A stretch of 64,000 nucleotides of DNA from Megamerina dolium (GCA_963854835.1 OY978525.1:62087355-62151354); one strand, 5' to 3'. Numbered from the stretch's first letter, positions 20,147 to 34,231 are shown. Numbers and translations are program-made. The notes: generated from the letters alone by a model not told the origin.

Positions 20147-23100
20147 GTGTAGTGGTGGTCTGGTGGTGTTTTCGCAAGGTAACGTGTCTAACTGCCTCAA
20201 CCGGGTGGAGCTAGCGCAATCCTTGTTGAACTCACCGCAAGTCAACTCACTGGCTGTCATGTAGTTTGATCTGAGCGCTATGTGATGATACCTTTATTTG
20301 TTAATGAGGGGTAGTCAGGTAGCTTTCTCTGCTTACTATGTGATGGCGTCTTCATTATTATTAATGTGGGCCCTCCATGTGGCGACCACCGGGCAACGTC
20401 TTCCTGGCACCCGCTGGGAGGCGGCTGAAGTGAGTGGCGAAAATCTCTTCGGTTAGAGGTTGTGCGTTGGGTTTGGGACCCGCCACATAAAAAACCCCCC
20501 AGTGAAGAAAACAGCAATGCCTCGGATAAGGACTACCGCTTTTGTTGATGACCCCCGCAAACGAAAAAAGGACAATGATTTACGGATATGCACCTGGAAT
20601 GTCCGGTCCCTTTATAGGGAGGGTGCCTCTATCCAGCTGGTTGATGTCCTCGAAAAATACAGAGCTGACATCACCGCTCTCCAGGAAATGCGATGGACAG
20701 GACAAGGCTGCTCCAAAAGAGCGTCCTGTGACATCTACTACAGTTGCCATGCTGAAAGGCACGAATTAGGATGTGGATTTTTGGTCAGCAAGATACTACG
20801 ACATCTTGTCTCACAGTTCACGCCTGTGAACTATCGGCTGGCCACAATCCGCATCAAGGCAAATTTCTTCAACATCAGCCTTATATGTGCCCACGCTCCG
20901 ACGAATGAGAAGGACAATGTGACCAAGGAGAGCTTTTTCAGCGCCTCGAAGAAGCTTATGACCGCTGCCCCCGCCGCGATATCAAAATCGTGCTTGGCGA
21001 CTTTAATGCCAGGGTGGGCAAGGAAGGTACCTTTGGTCCAACTGTCGGAAAATTCAGACTCCACCAGAACACCTCCGATAACGAAATGAAGCTGATCGAC
21101 TTCGCCGCAGCACGAAACATGGTAATTGATGGTACCAGATTCCAGCATCTCGACATCCACAAAGCGACATGGCTGTCTCCAGATCAACGTACAAGAAACC
21201 AAATAGATCATGTGGTGATTGACGGAAGGCATGCATCCAGTGTGATGGACGTGAAATCGATCCGTGGTGCCAACATCGACTCGGATCACTACCTTGTTGC
21301 AGCTAAGGTGCGCACACGCTTATGTGTCGCAAATAACAAGAGAAGTCCCACACAGAGAAAGCTTGACGTCAGTAAGCTGCGATCATCAGAGACAGCAGAT
21401 GCATTTCCCACTCGACTATCGGATCTGCTTATGCATAACACTCCCCCACATGATGATACATGCGCACGGTGGACACATATATCCCACTCCATGACTACTG
21501 CTGCCGAGGAGGTAATCGGTTACTACCGGCCTCTGAGGAATGAGTGGTATGATCAGGAGTGTCGCGGCGCTACCGCAGAGAAAGACGCCGCCTACAGAAA
21601 AACCCTGCGTGCAGGCGCAACGCGAGCTGTTAAGGAGCGGTACAGAGAGAAAAGGAGTGCAGAGAGACGTCTTTTCAGGCACAAGAAGAGGGAGTTGGAA
21701 AGACGCGAGTGTGAGGAGATAGAGATGTGTACCGACAAGAATGAGATTCGAAAATTCTTCGAAAATATCAAGCGCCTGAGTGGAGGTTTAAATCCCGAAG
21801 CCTCTTCTTGTCGTGATGGAAATGGGAATCTGGTTACAGATGTCCAGAGTGTACTGAGCCTATGGAGGGAACACTTCTCCACGTTACTGAATGGCGATGC
21901 TATGAACAATTTCGCCAGTGGAGGAGATTGCCCGATAACCCCAATTGCAGATGATGGTGGTGATGTTCCACCACCCGACTATGACGAGGTTGAAACGGCC
22001 ATTTTAAGGCTGAAGAACAACAAAGCTGCAGGTGCTGATGGCCTGCCTGCCGAGTTGTTTAAGACCGGAGGCGATGAGCTGCTCACCCGCATGTACCAGC
22101 TCATAAGCAGAATATGGTCGGATGAAAGCATGCCTGATGATTGGAGGCTCAGTGTTCTCTGTCCTGTACATAAAAAAGGAGACCCCACAATTTGCGCCAA
22201 CTACCGTGGAATAAGTCTCCTGAGTAGCGCATACAAGGTTCTATCGAGACTGTGTGAACGGTTGAAGCCTATGCTCAGCAACCTGATTGGACCGTATCAG
22301 TGTGGCTTCAGACCTGGTAAATCCACCATCGACCAGATTTTCACACTGCGCCAAATCCTGGAAAATACCTATTTGTTGATTATAATGCCGCTTTCGACAG
22401 TCCGGTGAATGATTACCTCTACGCAACAATGTCTGAGTTCGGTATTCCCGCAAAGCATTCGCATTCGACTTTGTAGAATGACACTGCATAACTCCCGTTG
22501 TGGGAAGGACCTCTCCGCACTGTTTAATACCGAACGGGGTTTCAGACAAGGTGATTCGTTATCGTGCGACTTCTTCAATCTTATTATGGAGAAAATAATA
22601 CGAGCTGCTAATCTACGACATAATGGCACTATCTTCAACAAAAGTGTCATGCTGTTAGCGTATGCCGACGATATTGACATAATCGGCATGAACACGCGAG
22701 CAGTCAGTGCAGCATTCTCAGAGTTGGAAAGAGAGTCGCGTCGGATGGGTCTCACGGTGAACGAGGGCAAGACGAAGTATCTAGTGTCAACAAACAAAGA
22801 GTCTCGGCGTCTTGGACAGCACGTCACAGTTGACAACTACGCTTTTGAAGTAGTAAGGGTCTTTGTCTATCTTGGAACCAGCATTAACAGCAGTAATGAC
22901 GTCAGCTTGGAGATCATGCGTAGGATAACTCTTGCTAACAGGTGTTACTTTGGGCTGAGTAAGCAATTGAGAAGTCGAGCCCTCTCTCGAAGAACGAAAA
23001 CTACACTCTACAAGTCTCTCATCATGCTTGTCCTAAATATGGCGCTGAATCCTGGACAATTTCCATCTCGGATGAGCGAATGCTTGGAGTTTTCGAGAGA

Positions 23101-23480
23101 AAAGTCCTACGCAGGATCTTTGGACCTATTTGCGTTGGTGGCGAGTACCGAATAAGGTACAACCATGAGCTGTACGAGCTGTATGCCGATATTGACATAG
23201 TAAAGCGCATCAAAATCCAGCGGCTGCGCTGGCTAGGTCATGTCAAGCGAATGGAAGAACACGCTCCAGCTAAGAAGGTGTTATATTCGGAACCCGTTGG
23301 AGGACGACGCAGAAGAGGAAGACCAAACCTCAGGTGGAAAGACCAAGTACTGGAGAACCTGACGGCGCTCGGAATTTCTAACTGGCGCCAGCTAGCGAAG
23401 AACAGAGATGGCTGGCGTAGCATGTTATTTTCGGCCTAAATCGATATTCGGTTGTTATGGCCACATAAGTAAGTAAGTAA
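20147..23480 (+). mobile_element. RTE-clade non-LTR retrotransposon, full length
   Basis: 3334 bp, flanked by a perfect 10-bp duplication GTTAGAGTGA (20137-20146 and 23481-23490), inserted in Jockey A ORF1 5' sequence. It carries an APE endonuclease and reverse transcriptase and ends in tandem AAGT repeats rather than poly-A, the RTE hallmark. Two 5'-truncated copies of the same 3' end occur at 35296 and 36316, showing the family has been active here. Confidence 0.9.
20460..23439 (+). pseudogene. RTE endonuclease-reverse transcriptase, frameshifted
   Basis: About 990 codons spread over four overlapping frames (20460-21089, 20990-22408, 22409-23155, 23080-23439). Endonuclease: LRICTWNVRSLYREG, ITALQEMRW, GDFNARVG (~20992), IDSDHYLVAA (~21276). 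Reverse transcriptase: KAAGADGLPAELFK (~22023), CANYRGISLLSSAYK (~22194), RGFRQGDSLSC (~22537), catalytic YADDIDI (~22661). The C-terminal RLRWLGHVKRME and RGRPNLRWKDQV are typical of RTE/BovB proteins. It nicks target DNA and copies its RNA there. At least three frameshifts make this copy inactive. Confidence 0.85.
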
Positions 23481-24096
23481 GTTAGAGTGATGAATATGTG
23501 TGGGCAAGAGACTTACACTGTTACTTTCACTTGTGCAGTGTGTATCAACTGTTTTTTTTTGATAATGCACTTACTGGCTGGGTTTCGGCGGGTGATTGCA
23601 AATTTTGATTTACACACACATTAACAGGCGATTGCCTTTGCCGGAGAGGAGAGCACCGAACACTCATATTACAATCAAAATCTGTTTACAAACTATGTTC
23701 TTTTTATGTTTGATTTAATTCTTATTTTTTCCTTATTTGTATGCACAATAAATTGAACTATATGAACAGAAAAAACTGGTTGATTTTATTTAACGTCTTT
23801 TCGCAATTTATTAGATTTTTTAAAATTGAAATCTATTATTTATTTGACTCTATCAAAGGAGACATCCAAAACACGTCCATTCTTTTTGTGACTATGCACA
23901 CTTTAGTTAAGGAGAATGCAACTCCGGTCCAAGACATTTACAGCACATAATGCATCCAATGCATTTATGCGTTCTAGGCATAATGCATATATAGGGTGAT
24001 TTTTAAGGAGCCTTCGGATTTGATATAAAAAAAACACATAAAATTTAGAGAAATGTATGAATTCTTTATTTGAGTCTACGGAAAGATCTATATAAT

Positions 24097-24530
24097 TCAA
24101 TGTTTAAAGATGATTTCATGTAAATGTTGATCGTCGCTGCGCCTCAAATGGTTTATACGCTCGGTCCAATTTTGGAATACTCTCTCCAACATATCTGCAG
24201 GTATCTCACGAATAAATTCCTCAATATTGGCTTCCAGTGCGGAAACCATTGCGGACTTGTCGCTATAAACATGAGCCTTAAGGTAGCCCCACAAAAAATT
24301 GTCTAAAATTGTCTTATGTTCTAGGCGGTCAATTGACTCGCCCCAAACGTGAAATAAACTGTTCACCGAACTCGCCTCTCAATTGCGCCATTGTGTCGCG
24401 TGCTGTGTGGCATGTGACATCGTTTTGTTGAAACCACATGTCTGCAAAGTCCAGTTCTTTCATTTCGGGAATTTTCAGCCTCGTCGCTGAACACAAGAAA
24501 TTGCATGATGCACTTTCTTAACCAAACACG
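24097..24530 (-). pseudogene. Mariner transposase, C-terminal part
   Basis: FADMWFQQND (~24450) and SRLGRVN-PPRT are followed by FLWGYLKAHVYSDKSAM and a C-terminus ending IIFKH at 24097. This resembles the DD41D transposase at 47005-48082. The motif after the second catalytic position has decayed and a stop interrupts PPRT, so it is inactive. The N-terminal 10-15 codons lie at 29895-29930, separated by the gypsy insertion. Confidence 0.75.
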
Positions 24531-24558
24531 AATTTACAAAAAAAAGTACATTAATCTG

Positions 24559-24895
<337 letters not shown>

Positions 24896-25235
24896 CCCCT
24901 CCTTTATTTTTCAGCTTGATTTTCAGTGGGCCATCAGAGGAAGTACATTCCGCGCCCAAATGCTCACTTGAAGGATTTGGCGGTAGGCTTGGTGATGTTG
25001 TTGCTTGAGGAGGAGAGTGTCTCTGCGGTTGTGTGTCCTGGATTGGAAGTGGTGTCGGTGGAGAAAAGAACATGGTAGAAGACAGTGGCGCTGGTTTAGA
25101 CGGCCCCGGAGTAGATACGGATGACGATGAAGCAGTCATTTGAAATTCCTCAGAATTGGCAGGCTGTGGAGCTGGTATTTTCTTACAGTGGCTTACGTGT
25201 CGCCGGAATGTTTTCCCTGCTCCCTTCACTTGAAC
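24896..25235 (-). pseudogene. C-terminal tail of gypsy Pol
   Basis: After the integrase (ending NLLGAGMRFK at 25226) the next frame reads GAGKTFRRHVSHCKKI, then ~90 residues rich in Ser, Pro and Thr, ending GGVWRTCQT. The sharp overlap suggests a single-base frameshift between the two, so this is probably the true Pol tail. Confidence 0.55.
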
Positions 25236-28200
25236 CTCATCCCCGCTCCCAATAAGTTCGTATTCTGCTTTCTAATAAAAACTTTATCGCCAACATTTAT
25301 ATCGGCTAATTTCGCTTGACGCTTCTTATCGGCCGCCCTCTTCCCTTTCCATTTGTTGATGGTATCCATGTCCCTGGCTGATGATTCGGCTATGTCTTCT
25401 GTTGAATCCTCTATATCAGGTAACTTCTCGCGGATAACACGGTTGAACATAAGCTCTGTGGGTGCTGATCCTGTGGTTCCGTGCGGGGTTACGTTATAAG
25501 CGAGCATGAAATTTTCGATCTCTTGTTTTAAGTCTTTCCTATTGATGCTTGCGATTTTAAGACGTTTTAAAAGTGATCTGTTCATATTCTCCACCTCCCC
25601 ATTGGCTTGTGGCCAATATGGTGGAGTCGTTATTAGGGAAATGTTATTTGTTTTATAGAAATCTTGAAATTCAGTGCTGACGAACTGTCTCCCATTGTCG
25701 GTACGTAGCGATTTCGGTAAGCCCAATCTACAGAAAACTTCTTGCATGACCCTAAAAATAGTAGTGGATGAAATGTTTCGCAGAAATTTTGCTTCCTGGT
25801 AGTGGGAAAAATAATCAATGATTACAAGTATGTGCTCACCATTTGGTAATGGTCCTAATAGGTCTGTTGCTAAACACTGCCATGGGCCATTTGGGAAGGC
25901 ATGCCTGTGCATTGGTGGTAGTTTTTGTGGTTTTGAAACCAGCAAACAATCGCGACATGTTTTAACGTGCTTCTCGACATCCCGATCAATAAGCGGCCAC
26001 CACACTTTTGCCCGTATTCTTCTCTTCATGGCTGTTTCTCCCAGGTGACCTTCATGAGCCAACTGGAGAACAAGTTGTCGTAGCGATGTGGGGACGACGA
26101 TGCCTCGCAACAAAATTGTTCCAATTGCCGTAAACTCATGGCGAAAAGCGTAAAGACTCTTTGTTAACCCGGGATCCCATGATCCATTCTCTACTTGTTT
26201 TACTGCCTTGGCTATTTCTTCATCTTTTTCGCTTTCTCGAGCTATCTGCGTTATCGTCAGTGCTGAAGGAGTTGAGCTTGTCACAGTTTGCAGTATGTGA
26301 TATTCGCTTCCGTTATCAAAGGAATGATTATTGCCGTTTTGGCACAATCTAGAGATTGAATCTGCTATGTTTTGCTTTCCGGCCCTGTAAATCACCTTGA
26401 ATTTGAAAGCTTGCAGTCTGAGGAGCCAGCGCTCGATTCGAGCCGGAGGCTTTGATGTTGGCTTGAAAATGGCTTCCAGCGGCTTGTGATCGGTGACTAA
26501 TTCAAACTCTAAACCGGCCAAGTAGAAATAAAATTTCTCAACCGACTAAACGAGCGCAAGGCTTTCTTTTTCAGTCTGCGAATATCGTTTCTCGAAATCT
26601 GAAAGACTTTTACTAGCAAAGGCGATGATTCCCGGATCATTATTCATATTGAATTGTATCAGCACAGCACCCAATGCCACTGGGCTCGCATCTGCTATGA
26701 CACGTGTTCTATTCTTTGGATCAAAATATGATAGTTTGGGAATTACAGAGAGACGCTTTTTAAGAGATTGGAAGGCCATTTCCTGGGTTCCGTCCAAGTG
26801 AATTTCATATTTTGTTTTATTAAACACCGCAATGGCTCAGTTAGTTCTGTTAAGTCTGGGATGAACTTGCCAATGTATGTAACTAGCCCAAGGACACTCC
26901 TTACCTCCTCTTTACTATTCGGAGCTCTAAAACTCAAAATTGACTTTACTTTGTCTGGATCTGCTGCGATACCTTTATTCGAAAGAACGTGACCCAAAAA
27001 CTTAAGCTCCCTGACCTTCCAAACGCATTTCCCCTCATTCAGAACAATATTATTCGCTGTAAATATTTTAAGAATTTCTCTGACTGTTTTATCATGATCC
27101 GCCTCAGTTCGCGCAAATATTATGACATCGTCCAAATAATTCAAGGCCTTATTGCATGGTGCCAAAATTTTTTCAAGTGTCCTTTGAAAAATTTCCGGTG
27201 CCGAGTTCACCCCAAACATCAGTCTCTTATACCGAAAAAGGCCTTTATGCGTAATGAATGTTGTGATTTCTCGGCTGGATTCATCGAGCTCTATTTGGTG
27301 GTATGCGTTCTTTAGATCTAGCCTCGAAAAGAATTCGGCGCCACGTAATTTTGTCATGAAAGAATCAAAGGTAGGCAGTGGGTAATTTTCTCTTCTAATC
27401 GCTTTATTTGCTTGGCGCATATCTATACAGAGCCTAATATCGCCATTTTCTTTAAACGCAATTACTACGGGGGATATCCACGAGCTCGGCCCCACAACCG
27501 GTTCAATGATGTCTTCCTGGAGGGCTTCGTTTAAACGGTCCGTGACTTTCTGCTCTAAGGCGACTGGCACCCGCCTCATTGGTTGTTGAATAGGCTTAAT
27601 TGTAGGATTGATGGATAATTTTAGTTTAACGTCCTTCATTTTTGGAAATGGTTTAGTTGTTTCAACTCGGCAGATATTAAATCCAAGTTTTAATACTTTG
27701 AGTTTTATCGCCGTCTCACGGCCTAGTAATAATTGATTCCCGTTTCTAATGACATAAAAAGTTGTAATCATTTCTGACCTGTTGCGAACTTTTATGGGTG
27801 CATCAAACACGCATAGGACTTCAAGCGGTTGGTTTCTTGCGTACGCTTTAAATTGTTTTGGTGAATGAGAACAAAAATTCCACAGAACAGCTTTGTGATC
27901 GTGAAGTACCAGCCAATCTTTCTCGCTAAGTAAATTAAACTTCGATCTTGAGTCGATGACCATTTCGATTTCACAACCACCAATGCAGCTTGTAATGGTC
28001 CCATCTCCTGAATCATTGTCGATCTTAAAGAAATCAGCTTCAAATTCGTGCTGGTCACTGCCAGAATCTTCCGCCCCTTCTACAGCCCTCACCTTCGATG
28101 CCTCACTCCGACGTCGCTTCGTATTTGTACTCACATCATAACCGGCTTTCCGTTTAAAATTTTTGGTTTTGCACTTCCGTGCGTAGTGGCCTATCAACAG

Positions 28201-28299
28201 ACATTTGTTGCACCTGGCGTTTCGAGCTGGACAGTTTGAGCTGTTGCTTGCATGCCCCCTAAGACCGCATATATTACATTCTTCATTGACGTCGGGCAC
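25226..28299 (-). pseudogene. Gypsy Gag knuckles, protease, RT, RNase H and integrase
   Basis: Reads 28299 to 25226. Two CCHC zinc knuckles (CNICGLRGHASNSSNC, CNKCLLIGHYARKC). Protease with MVIDSRSKFNLLS, where the catalytic DSG/DTG is changed to DSR. RT with the catalytic YLDDVIIFA (~27130). A frameshift near 26790 follows, then the RNase H domain ending YRAGKQNIADSISRL, with one nonsense codon (TAG, 26543-26545, where a Trp is expected). Integrase zinc motif (HEGHLGETAMKRR, CRDC), core (TDLLGPLP, TDNGRQF, NGEVENMNRS) giving the D,D,E triad. It would copy and integrate the element, but the three lesions disable this copy. Confidence 0.85.
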
Positions 28300-28794
28300 T
28301 GTTTTCCGCTGCGCTCTTATTTTCCCAACTGTTTCCGATTCACCTCCAGCTAATAAGCTTGTTAAGTTTTTATTAACTTGCTCGAATACCTTGCAGGTTT
28401 CAATGACCTCTTCTAAATTTTGTTCCCTTTTTAAAAGCCTCTTTTTGAGTTTGACTGGTGCTCATGAGTCAATTATTTTATCCTTAAGACAAATTTCTTC
28501 TATTTCGGTTTTTGTCGTCCCAAAAGAACAGAAATATTCATTAAGTTTTTCGACTAGGACCGAAAATGCATCTGGTTGTACGTCGACATGATCGATGAGC
28601 GCCCCTGGAATATTAAATATTACTTCCTGCAGTTGTGGTCCACCAAGATGGAGTAGTTTGTTCTTTTTCTTCACCACAGACACTATCTCTTCTGCTTCCA
28701 GATAAAGCTTAAATGAACGAAACCACCTCTCCCACTTAAGTCGCAGCATGGATTTATCGATACTGTCACATAAAAATGGTTTAACTTCAGACAT
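28300..28794 (-). pseudogene. Gypsy Gag N-terminal region
   Basis: Starts MSEVKPFLCDSIDKSM at 28794, in the same frame as the downstream knuckles and pol. One in-frame TGA near 28460 separates it from KLKKRLLKREQNLEEVIETC. The capsid-like part contains WFRSFKLYLEAEE. Removing that one stop would make gag and pol a single frame, so this element does not need gag/pol frameshifting. Confidence 0.75.
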
Positions 28795-29351
28795 ACTAAA
28801 CCTTTTTATTTTCGCTAACCAATTTATTCACCACTACTTTAACGCTCGTCGCTGGCACGGTTTTTTTTCCAATCTGCACAATTGAATGTGCTTTCGCATT
28901 GACACTCTCAACTAAGTCCAATGTAGTCGTTCTCCGTCTTTCTTCCTCAGCACAATCTAATGTGCTTCTTCTTCTTCTTGACTCGCAGTTGCGATTCTTG
29001 TTTTCTATGTAGCACAATCAAATGCGCTCATTCCTTTTCCGCTATTTAAAGCACTTCACGTTCTTCAAATTTGTCTAAAATATGCAATGTTTCCATTTTA
29101 TTTATTATTGCAGGAGCATTTAACGCTCTGGTATCCATACCTGCACAATTAATTGTGCTACTTTCCAATGTCAAAATTTAATGTGTTTCCAACAATTTCA
29201 ATCGAGTGTCTCTTTCCCTCTCTGTGCCTTCCTTTTGCTTTTTCTCCAGCAAGCTGAACTATGCCGTTGCAATATATATATAATCTGCCGGCAGGCGTGT
29301 TTAAAATTTACCGAGTCAATGAATAATTTGTATGCACGCGATCGTCGTCAA

Positions 29352-29861
<510 letters not shown>

Positions 29862-30013
29862 ATCTGCAAGCGTTGTTCGATTTTAAGTTGATTCATGGTT
29901 AAATTATAGACCACACTGAACATGTTTGACAGTAACATGTTACACGAAACCAGCTGAGCCGCCAAAAACAGTGTTGCCAAAAAGAAAGTTGCCAAAAAAT
30001 CAATCAATCAATT

Positions 30014-30022
30014 AATATATAT

Positions 30023-30115
<93 letters not shown>
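30014..30115. repeat. (TA)n tract, ~100 bp
   Basis: TA repeat with one AATA interruption near 30032, at the outer end of the split mariner. Mariners duplicate TA, so the element may have landed in or seeded this array. Confidence 0.9.
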
Positions 30116-30119
<4 letters not shown>

Positions 30120-30592
30120 GACTTAAACTACATATGATATCACTTATTATTACAAAAGATCTTAAAAATTGTGAATTGTGTGAAATATTAAGATTATGTT
30201 GACAGCGTTCGTGAATAACCTCCAGCCGTAGAAATAGACAAAAAAATGTATTCCAAAAAGAATATCACGGTTCTTTTTGTTACGAGCTGCAGGGTTGTAT
30301 TTTATAAAAATAATTTTTGTGGAGTTGCCACAATACACTCCGTAGATTTTTAGCAATCTTAGCGATTCGTACTCATCGCCCTCCTATGTTTTTTTTCTCT
30401 GCGTTGTAGACTCGTTTTGCCGATATCTGTTCAGTTTTGAACACGATTCTTTTTTTTTAAGCTTTTTTTATTGGATCTTTCTAAAATTACTTAGAAACTA
30501 ACAATAAGTAATCAAATCTTACAAACTAACTAAACTAATGTGATATTCCCAACGTTAAATCACAATTTGTTGAGTCGCGCGGTATAGCAATT

Positions 30593-33207
30593 TCACAGCA
30601 TATTTAGTGTGTCTTTTCTTTTTAATCGACGATGCCCCGTGCTCAGCAACAATTGCCTAGCAAGGGGATTCGGATGATTGTGTAATTTTTGAATGTAGCT
30701 TCTGCAGGACATTGCAACTTTCTCAGAAATTGTGGGTACATTTAAATCTCGATGGATGTTAACGTTCCTCATATACCAAGGCGCGTTTATAATAATTCGC
30801 AGACACTTGGATTGTATTCGCTGCAATTTTTCCCCAAAACTGAATACCATAAGTCCAGATTGGCCTCAAGATTGCTTTATATAATAGCACTTTGTATTTG
30901 AGATTCAACTTTGATCTTTTGTGTAACAGCCACCATAACTGATTAATTTTAAGCTTGATCTGAGTTTTCTTTGCCTCTATGTGATTTTTCCATGTCAGCC
31001 TTCTGTCGAGGTGAATCCCAAGTACTTTGTTGAGGAACATTGTGGAACTGATTGGCCATTAATTTTAAGTGGGGGACATGTATCTGGCCTTAGCGTGAAG
31101 GTTACATGTACGCTCTTTGATTCATTGACTTTTATACGTCATTTTGCTAGCCAGATTTCGAGAGAATCGATATGAGTCTGCAGGAGTTTAGTAGCTTCTA
31201 TGGGGTTAGAGCGAGAGCACAATATTGCAGTATCATCTGCAAAGGTCGATATAAATGTATGGTTATTGCTGGGTATATCTGTAGTGTATAAGAGATACAG
31301 TAAGGGGCCCAAAACGCTTCCTTGAGGAACGCCAGCGTGAATATCCAATGGATTTGTTGTGTAATCCTTGTGATGTACGAGAAAATGTCTTTTCGTGAGG
31401 TAGCTACTAAGCAATGAGGAGACATTTGCAGGCAGTAATAGTTTGAGTTTGTAAATAAGGCCATCGTGCCATACTTTATCGAAAGCTTGAGTGATATCAA
31501 GAAAGACAGCTGAGCAATACTTTTTTTCTTCAAAAGTGTTCCTTATCAGAGTTACAATGCGGTGGACTTGTTCTATTGTGCCGTGCTGTTTTCTAAATCC
31601 AAACTGATGTTGAGGAATCAGTTGGTTGAGATTAATAAATGGAGTTATATTCATGACAAGTAGCTTTTCGAATACTTTAGAGAGTAGAGGCAGGAGGCTG
31701 ATTGGTCTGTACGATGCAACTTTTGTAGGGTCTTTTCCTGGTTTTGCTATCATAATAATTTTTGAAGTTTTCCAGCATTTGGGATAGTGTTTAATACGAA
31801 GGATAGCATTGAAAATATGCATGAGATGAGTTACTGAAGACGGAGGTAGCTCTTTTATCATTTTACCGGTAATTTTATCTGGACCAGTTGATTTTTTTGG
31901 GTGTAAATCTTTATAAAATGCTTTGAGTATGTCCTTTTTTTAATTTTGAGCGTTATTGAGCAAGGTTGAGAAGTTAATATTGGTAATGAGGACTGTGAAG
32001 AGGGTGGATTGGGTGTAAACACACTTTTTAGGTGGTTTGCAAAAGCCAAACCCTTCTCACAGTTGCTTCTAGCCCAATTACCGTCACTCGAACGGATGGG
32101 GGAATCAGTGAGAATTGGCCGATTTGAGTTTTTTCCTGATTTCCACAAAGAGTAGTCTGACGCTTCACCAGGTGTTAATTTCGCTATATGCTCTCCTAAC
32201 TCTTTGTTGTTTTTATTTTTTAAGGCTTGCTTTAACTTTCGAGTGCAGTGCTGTAGCTGTGTTTTCAGATTCGGTGATCTGAATTCTTGCCATTGTCTTC
32301 GGAGTCTTCTTTTCTGTCTTACTAGCAATTCAATGTCGGCTGGTGTGTATGGGCTATAGTTTGATTGCTTGCGTACCTTTGTGCAGGTGGCTGAGCTGAG
32401 AGCTAATGAGAGCAGCTGGTTGAATTTTTCGAGTGCTGAGTCTACATCGTGTCCATTTCTTAATACAGTACTCAGAGGAAGATGGGAATTTATATATTTC
32501 TTGAATTTTAACCAGTCTATTTTCTTTCTAATGCAATTGCCTTGGGGGCTTGGTGATTTTATAGATATTACCGTGGGTGAGTGGTCAGATGATAGATCAT
32601 AATTACACTCTGTGGAGATATTTTCCATCTGCAAACCTTTGGCGACTCCAAAGTCTATGAGATCGGGTATTTTCCTCTTGTCCGTCGGCCAATATGTCGG
32701 TTGACCATTTGAAATAACATCGTAGCCGTGGTTAGTGATGATTGAACATAATCTTCTGCCTTTTGGAGTTATTAAGCGGGAGCCCCAGTGAGTGTGTTTG
32801 GCGTTGAAATCACCAGCAACCAAGAATTTGCTACCAAGAGTTGAGAAAAATTCTTTATATTGCTGTTCGGTAATACTGTATCTTGGGGGACAGTATATCG
32901 CAGATATTACTAGCTTAGAGATGTATTCTTCCAGACATATAGATGTTACTTGCAAGTAGACGCTACTGAAATCTTCGAGAACATGATGTTTTATTCTGCT
33001 TTTTATCAATATGGCAGTTCCTCCGCGTGCCTTACCATGCGGTTGATTTGTGGTGTACAGTTTGTAATATGGTATTTGGTAGTAATTTTTGTCAGTGAAA
33101 TGGGTCTCATATATCATCATTATGTCTGGCTGGATTCTAGGAATTGAATTAGCTCCAAACGGTGCTGGCTTAAGCCGTTGGCGTTCCAGTGGCATATCTT
33201 GAGACAA
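30593..33207 (-). pseudogene. Jockey B ORF2: APE endonuclease and reverse transcriptase
   Basis: Starts right after ORF1, at 33207. Endonuclease: GDFNAKHTHWGS (~32815) and DLSSDHSPTVIS (~32590). RT: SYRPISLLPLLSKVFEKL (~31715), AGVPQGSVLGPLLYLLY, catalytic FADDTAIL (~31225). C-terminus: LGIHLDRRLTWKNHIEAK, ILRPIWTYGIQFWG, ending KRKDTLNML at 30593. Frameshifts near 31910, 31140, 31045 and 30840 break the frame, so this copy is inactive though well preserved. Reading 33207 to 31858 stays open for 449 codons. Confidence 0.88.
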
Positions 33208-33208
33208 C

Positions 33209-34231
33209 TCATGGTCTGGATAGCAATGTTTGGAATAGCATCGATTGATTTTTCATCATTTCTTGCATCATTGTTTGCATTGAGTTCATGAATTGGTTCA
33301 TATTCTGAATTAATGTTTGAAGCAAATGTTCAAGGGTACTTGGCTGTTGGGTGGGCAGTGAGTGTTTATGCTCATTATTTACATTGCTTTGTTGGTGTGG
33401 GTTTTGTTTTAACACGCTAGCGTATGAATTGGTTTGATTCTTGTTTGGGATTGCAGAGAAGAATTGTGTTGCATCAATATTTTGTCTCTTACTTGAGTTG
33501 GCTATCTGAGTTTGCTCAACTGGTTTTAGAGGTTGATTGCTTGCGGAGAAATTTAGCTTTAGGGTTGTATATACTGGGCAACCTCTATAATTTGCGGTGT
33601 GATTACCTCCACAATTGCTGCATTTTTTCATGCTAGCATCGCCTTTAGATTTTGGGCATATGTTTGATTTATGGAGATCACCACAAATCACACAAACAGC
33701 TGGCAGGGTACAATATGTCTTAGTATGTCCATATTCTTGGCAGTTACTGCACTGAGGAGGTCCAGTTCTCTTATGGGGTTCTTCGATTGTGATTTTGCGA
33801 TGCAATAAATATCGAATATGCAATTTTATATATGGGGTGTACTTCACCTTTTTTAGGGGTTTTGTTTCAGGCTGAAGCTCAATACGATATAACGGTTGAA
33901 GTATATTGCTCTTGTTGAGAATGTTGAATACTGTTTTGGCTTGAAACCCTTCTTCCTGAAGGGCAAGTTTGATTTCGTTAATATCAACGTTGGGTTCGAC
34001 GCCTTGAGTAATATTTTCGTCACTTTCATCACCTGAAAGCAGAGCGTATCTATTTTCCGAACTAATAGGGGCAGTGTTCTGCTTTTGAATTTTTGTTGAA
34101 TTCATTTGTTTTGAATTTTGTGGACTTCTTTTTCGCTTTACTACAGTAATGTAGCAATTAATTCCAGTTTGAACAGCAACTGGTTCTTTATTAGTCATCG
34201 CACTAGTTGCTTTAACTACTGGGTCATGCAC
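33209..34231 (-). CDS. Jockey B ORF1 (Gag-like nucleic-acid-binding protein)
   Basis: 340 codons, apparently intact apart from an uncertain start. Residues ~95-150 form the pre-knuckle domain common to Jockey ORF1 proteins (HIRYLLHRKITIEEP). Three CCHC-type knuckles follow at ~160-235: CSNCQEYGHTKTYC, CVICGDLHKSNIC, CSNCGGNHTANYRGC. The tail is Gln/Asn-rich and ends in a Met-rich helix (NQFMNSMQTMMQEMMKNQ). It packages element RNA in the cytoplasm. An upstream start before 34231 is possible because similar sequence continues to ~34400, though with a stop. Confidence 0.8.
   Translation of the reverse strand: MHDPVVKATSAMTNKEPVAVQTGINCYITVVKRKRSPQNSKQMNSTKIQKQNTAPISSENRYALLSGDESDENITQGVEPNVDINEIKLALQEEGFQAKTVFNILNKSNILQPLYRIELQPETKPLKKVKYTPYIKLHIRYLLHRKITIEEPHKRTGPPQCSNCQEYGHTKTYCTLPAVCVICGDLHKSNICPKSKGDASMKKCSNCGGNHTANYRGCPVYTTLKLNFSASNQPLKPVEQTQIANSSKRQNIDATQFFSAIPNKNQTNSYASVLKQNPHQQSNVNNEHKHSLPTQQPSTLEHLLQTLIQNMNQFMNSMQTMMQEMMKNQSMLFQTLLSRP

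Larger units (their letters stand above)
8252..23905 (-). mobile_element. Jockey element A, interrupted by BEL and RTE insertions
   Basis: A Jockey-clade non-LTR retrotransposon on the minus strand, recognised by close similarity to Jockey B (30451-34772). Surviving blocks are 8252-9816 (poly-A tail, RT and endonuclease remnants), 18795-20146 (endonuclease start and ORF1) and 23491-23905 (5' UTR, with the same CACGTCC..TCTTTTTGTGA end as copy B). The BEL and RTE elements were inserted later, each with its own TSD. The poly-A tail is the T run at 8252-8261. No convincing TSD flanks the whole element. Confidence 0.85.
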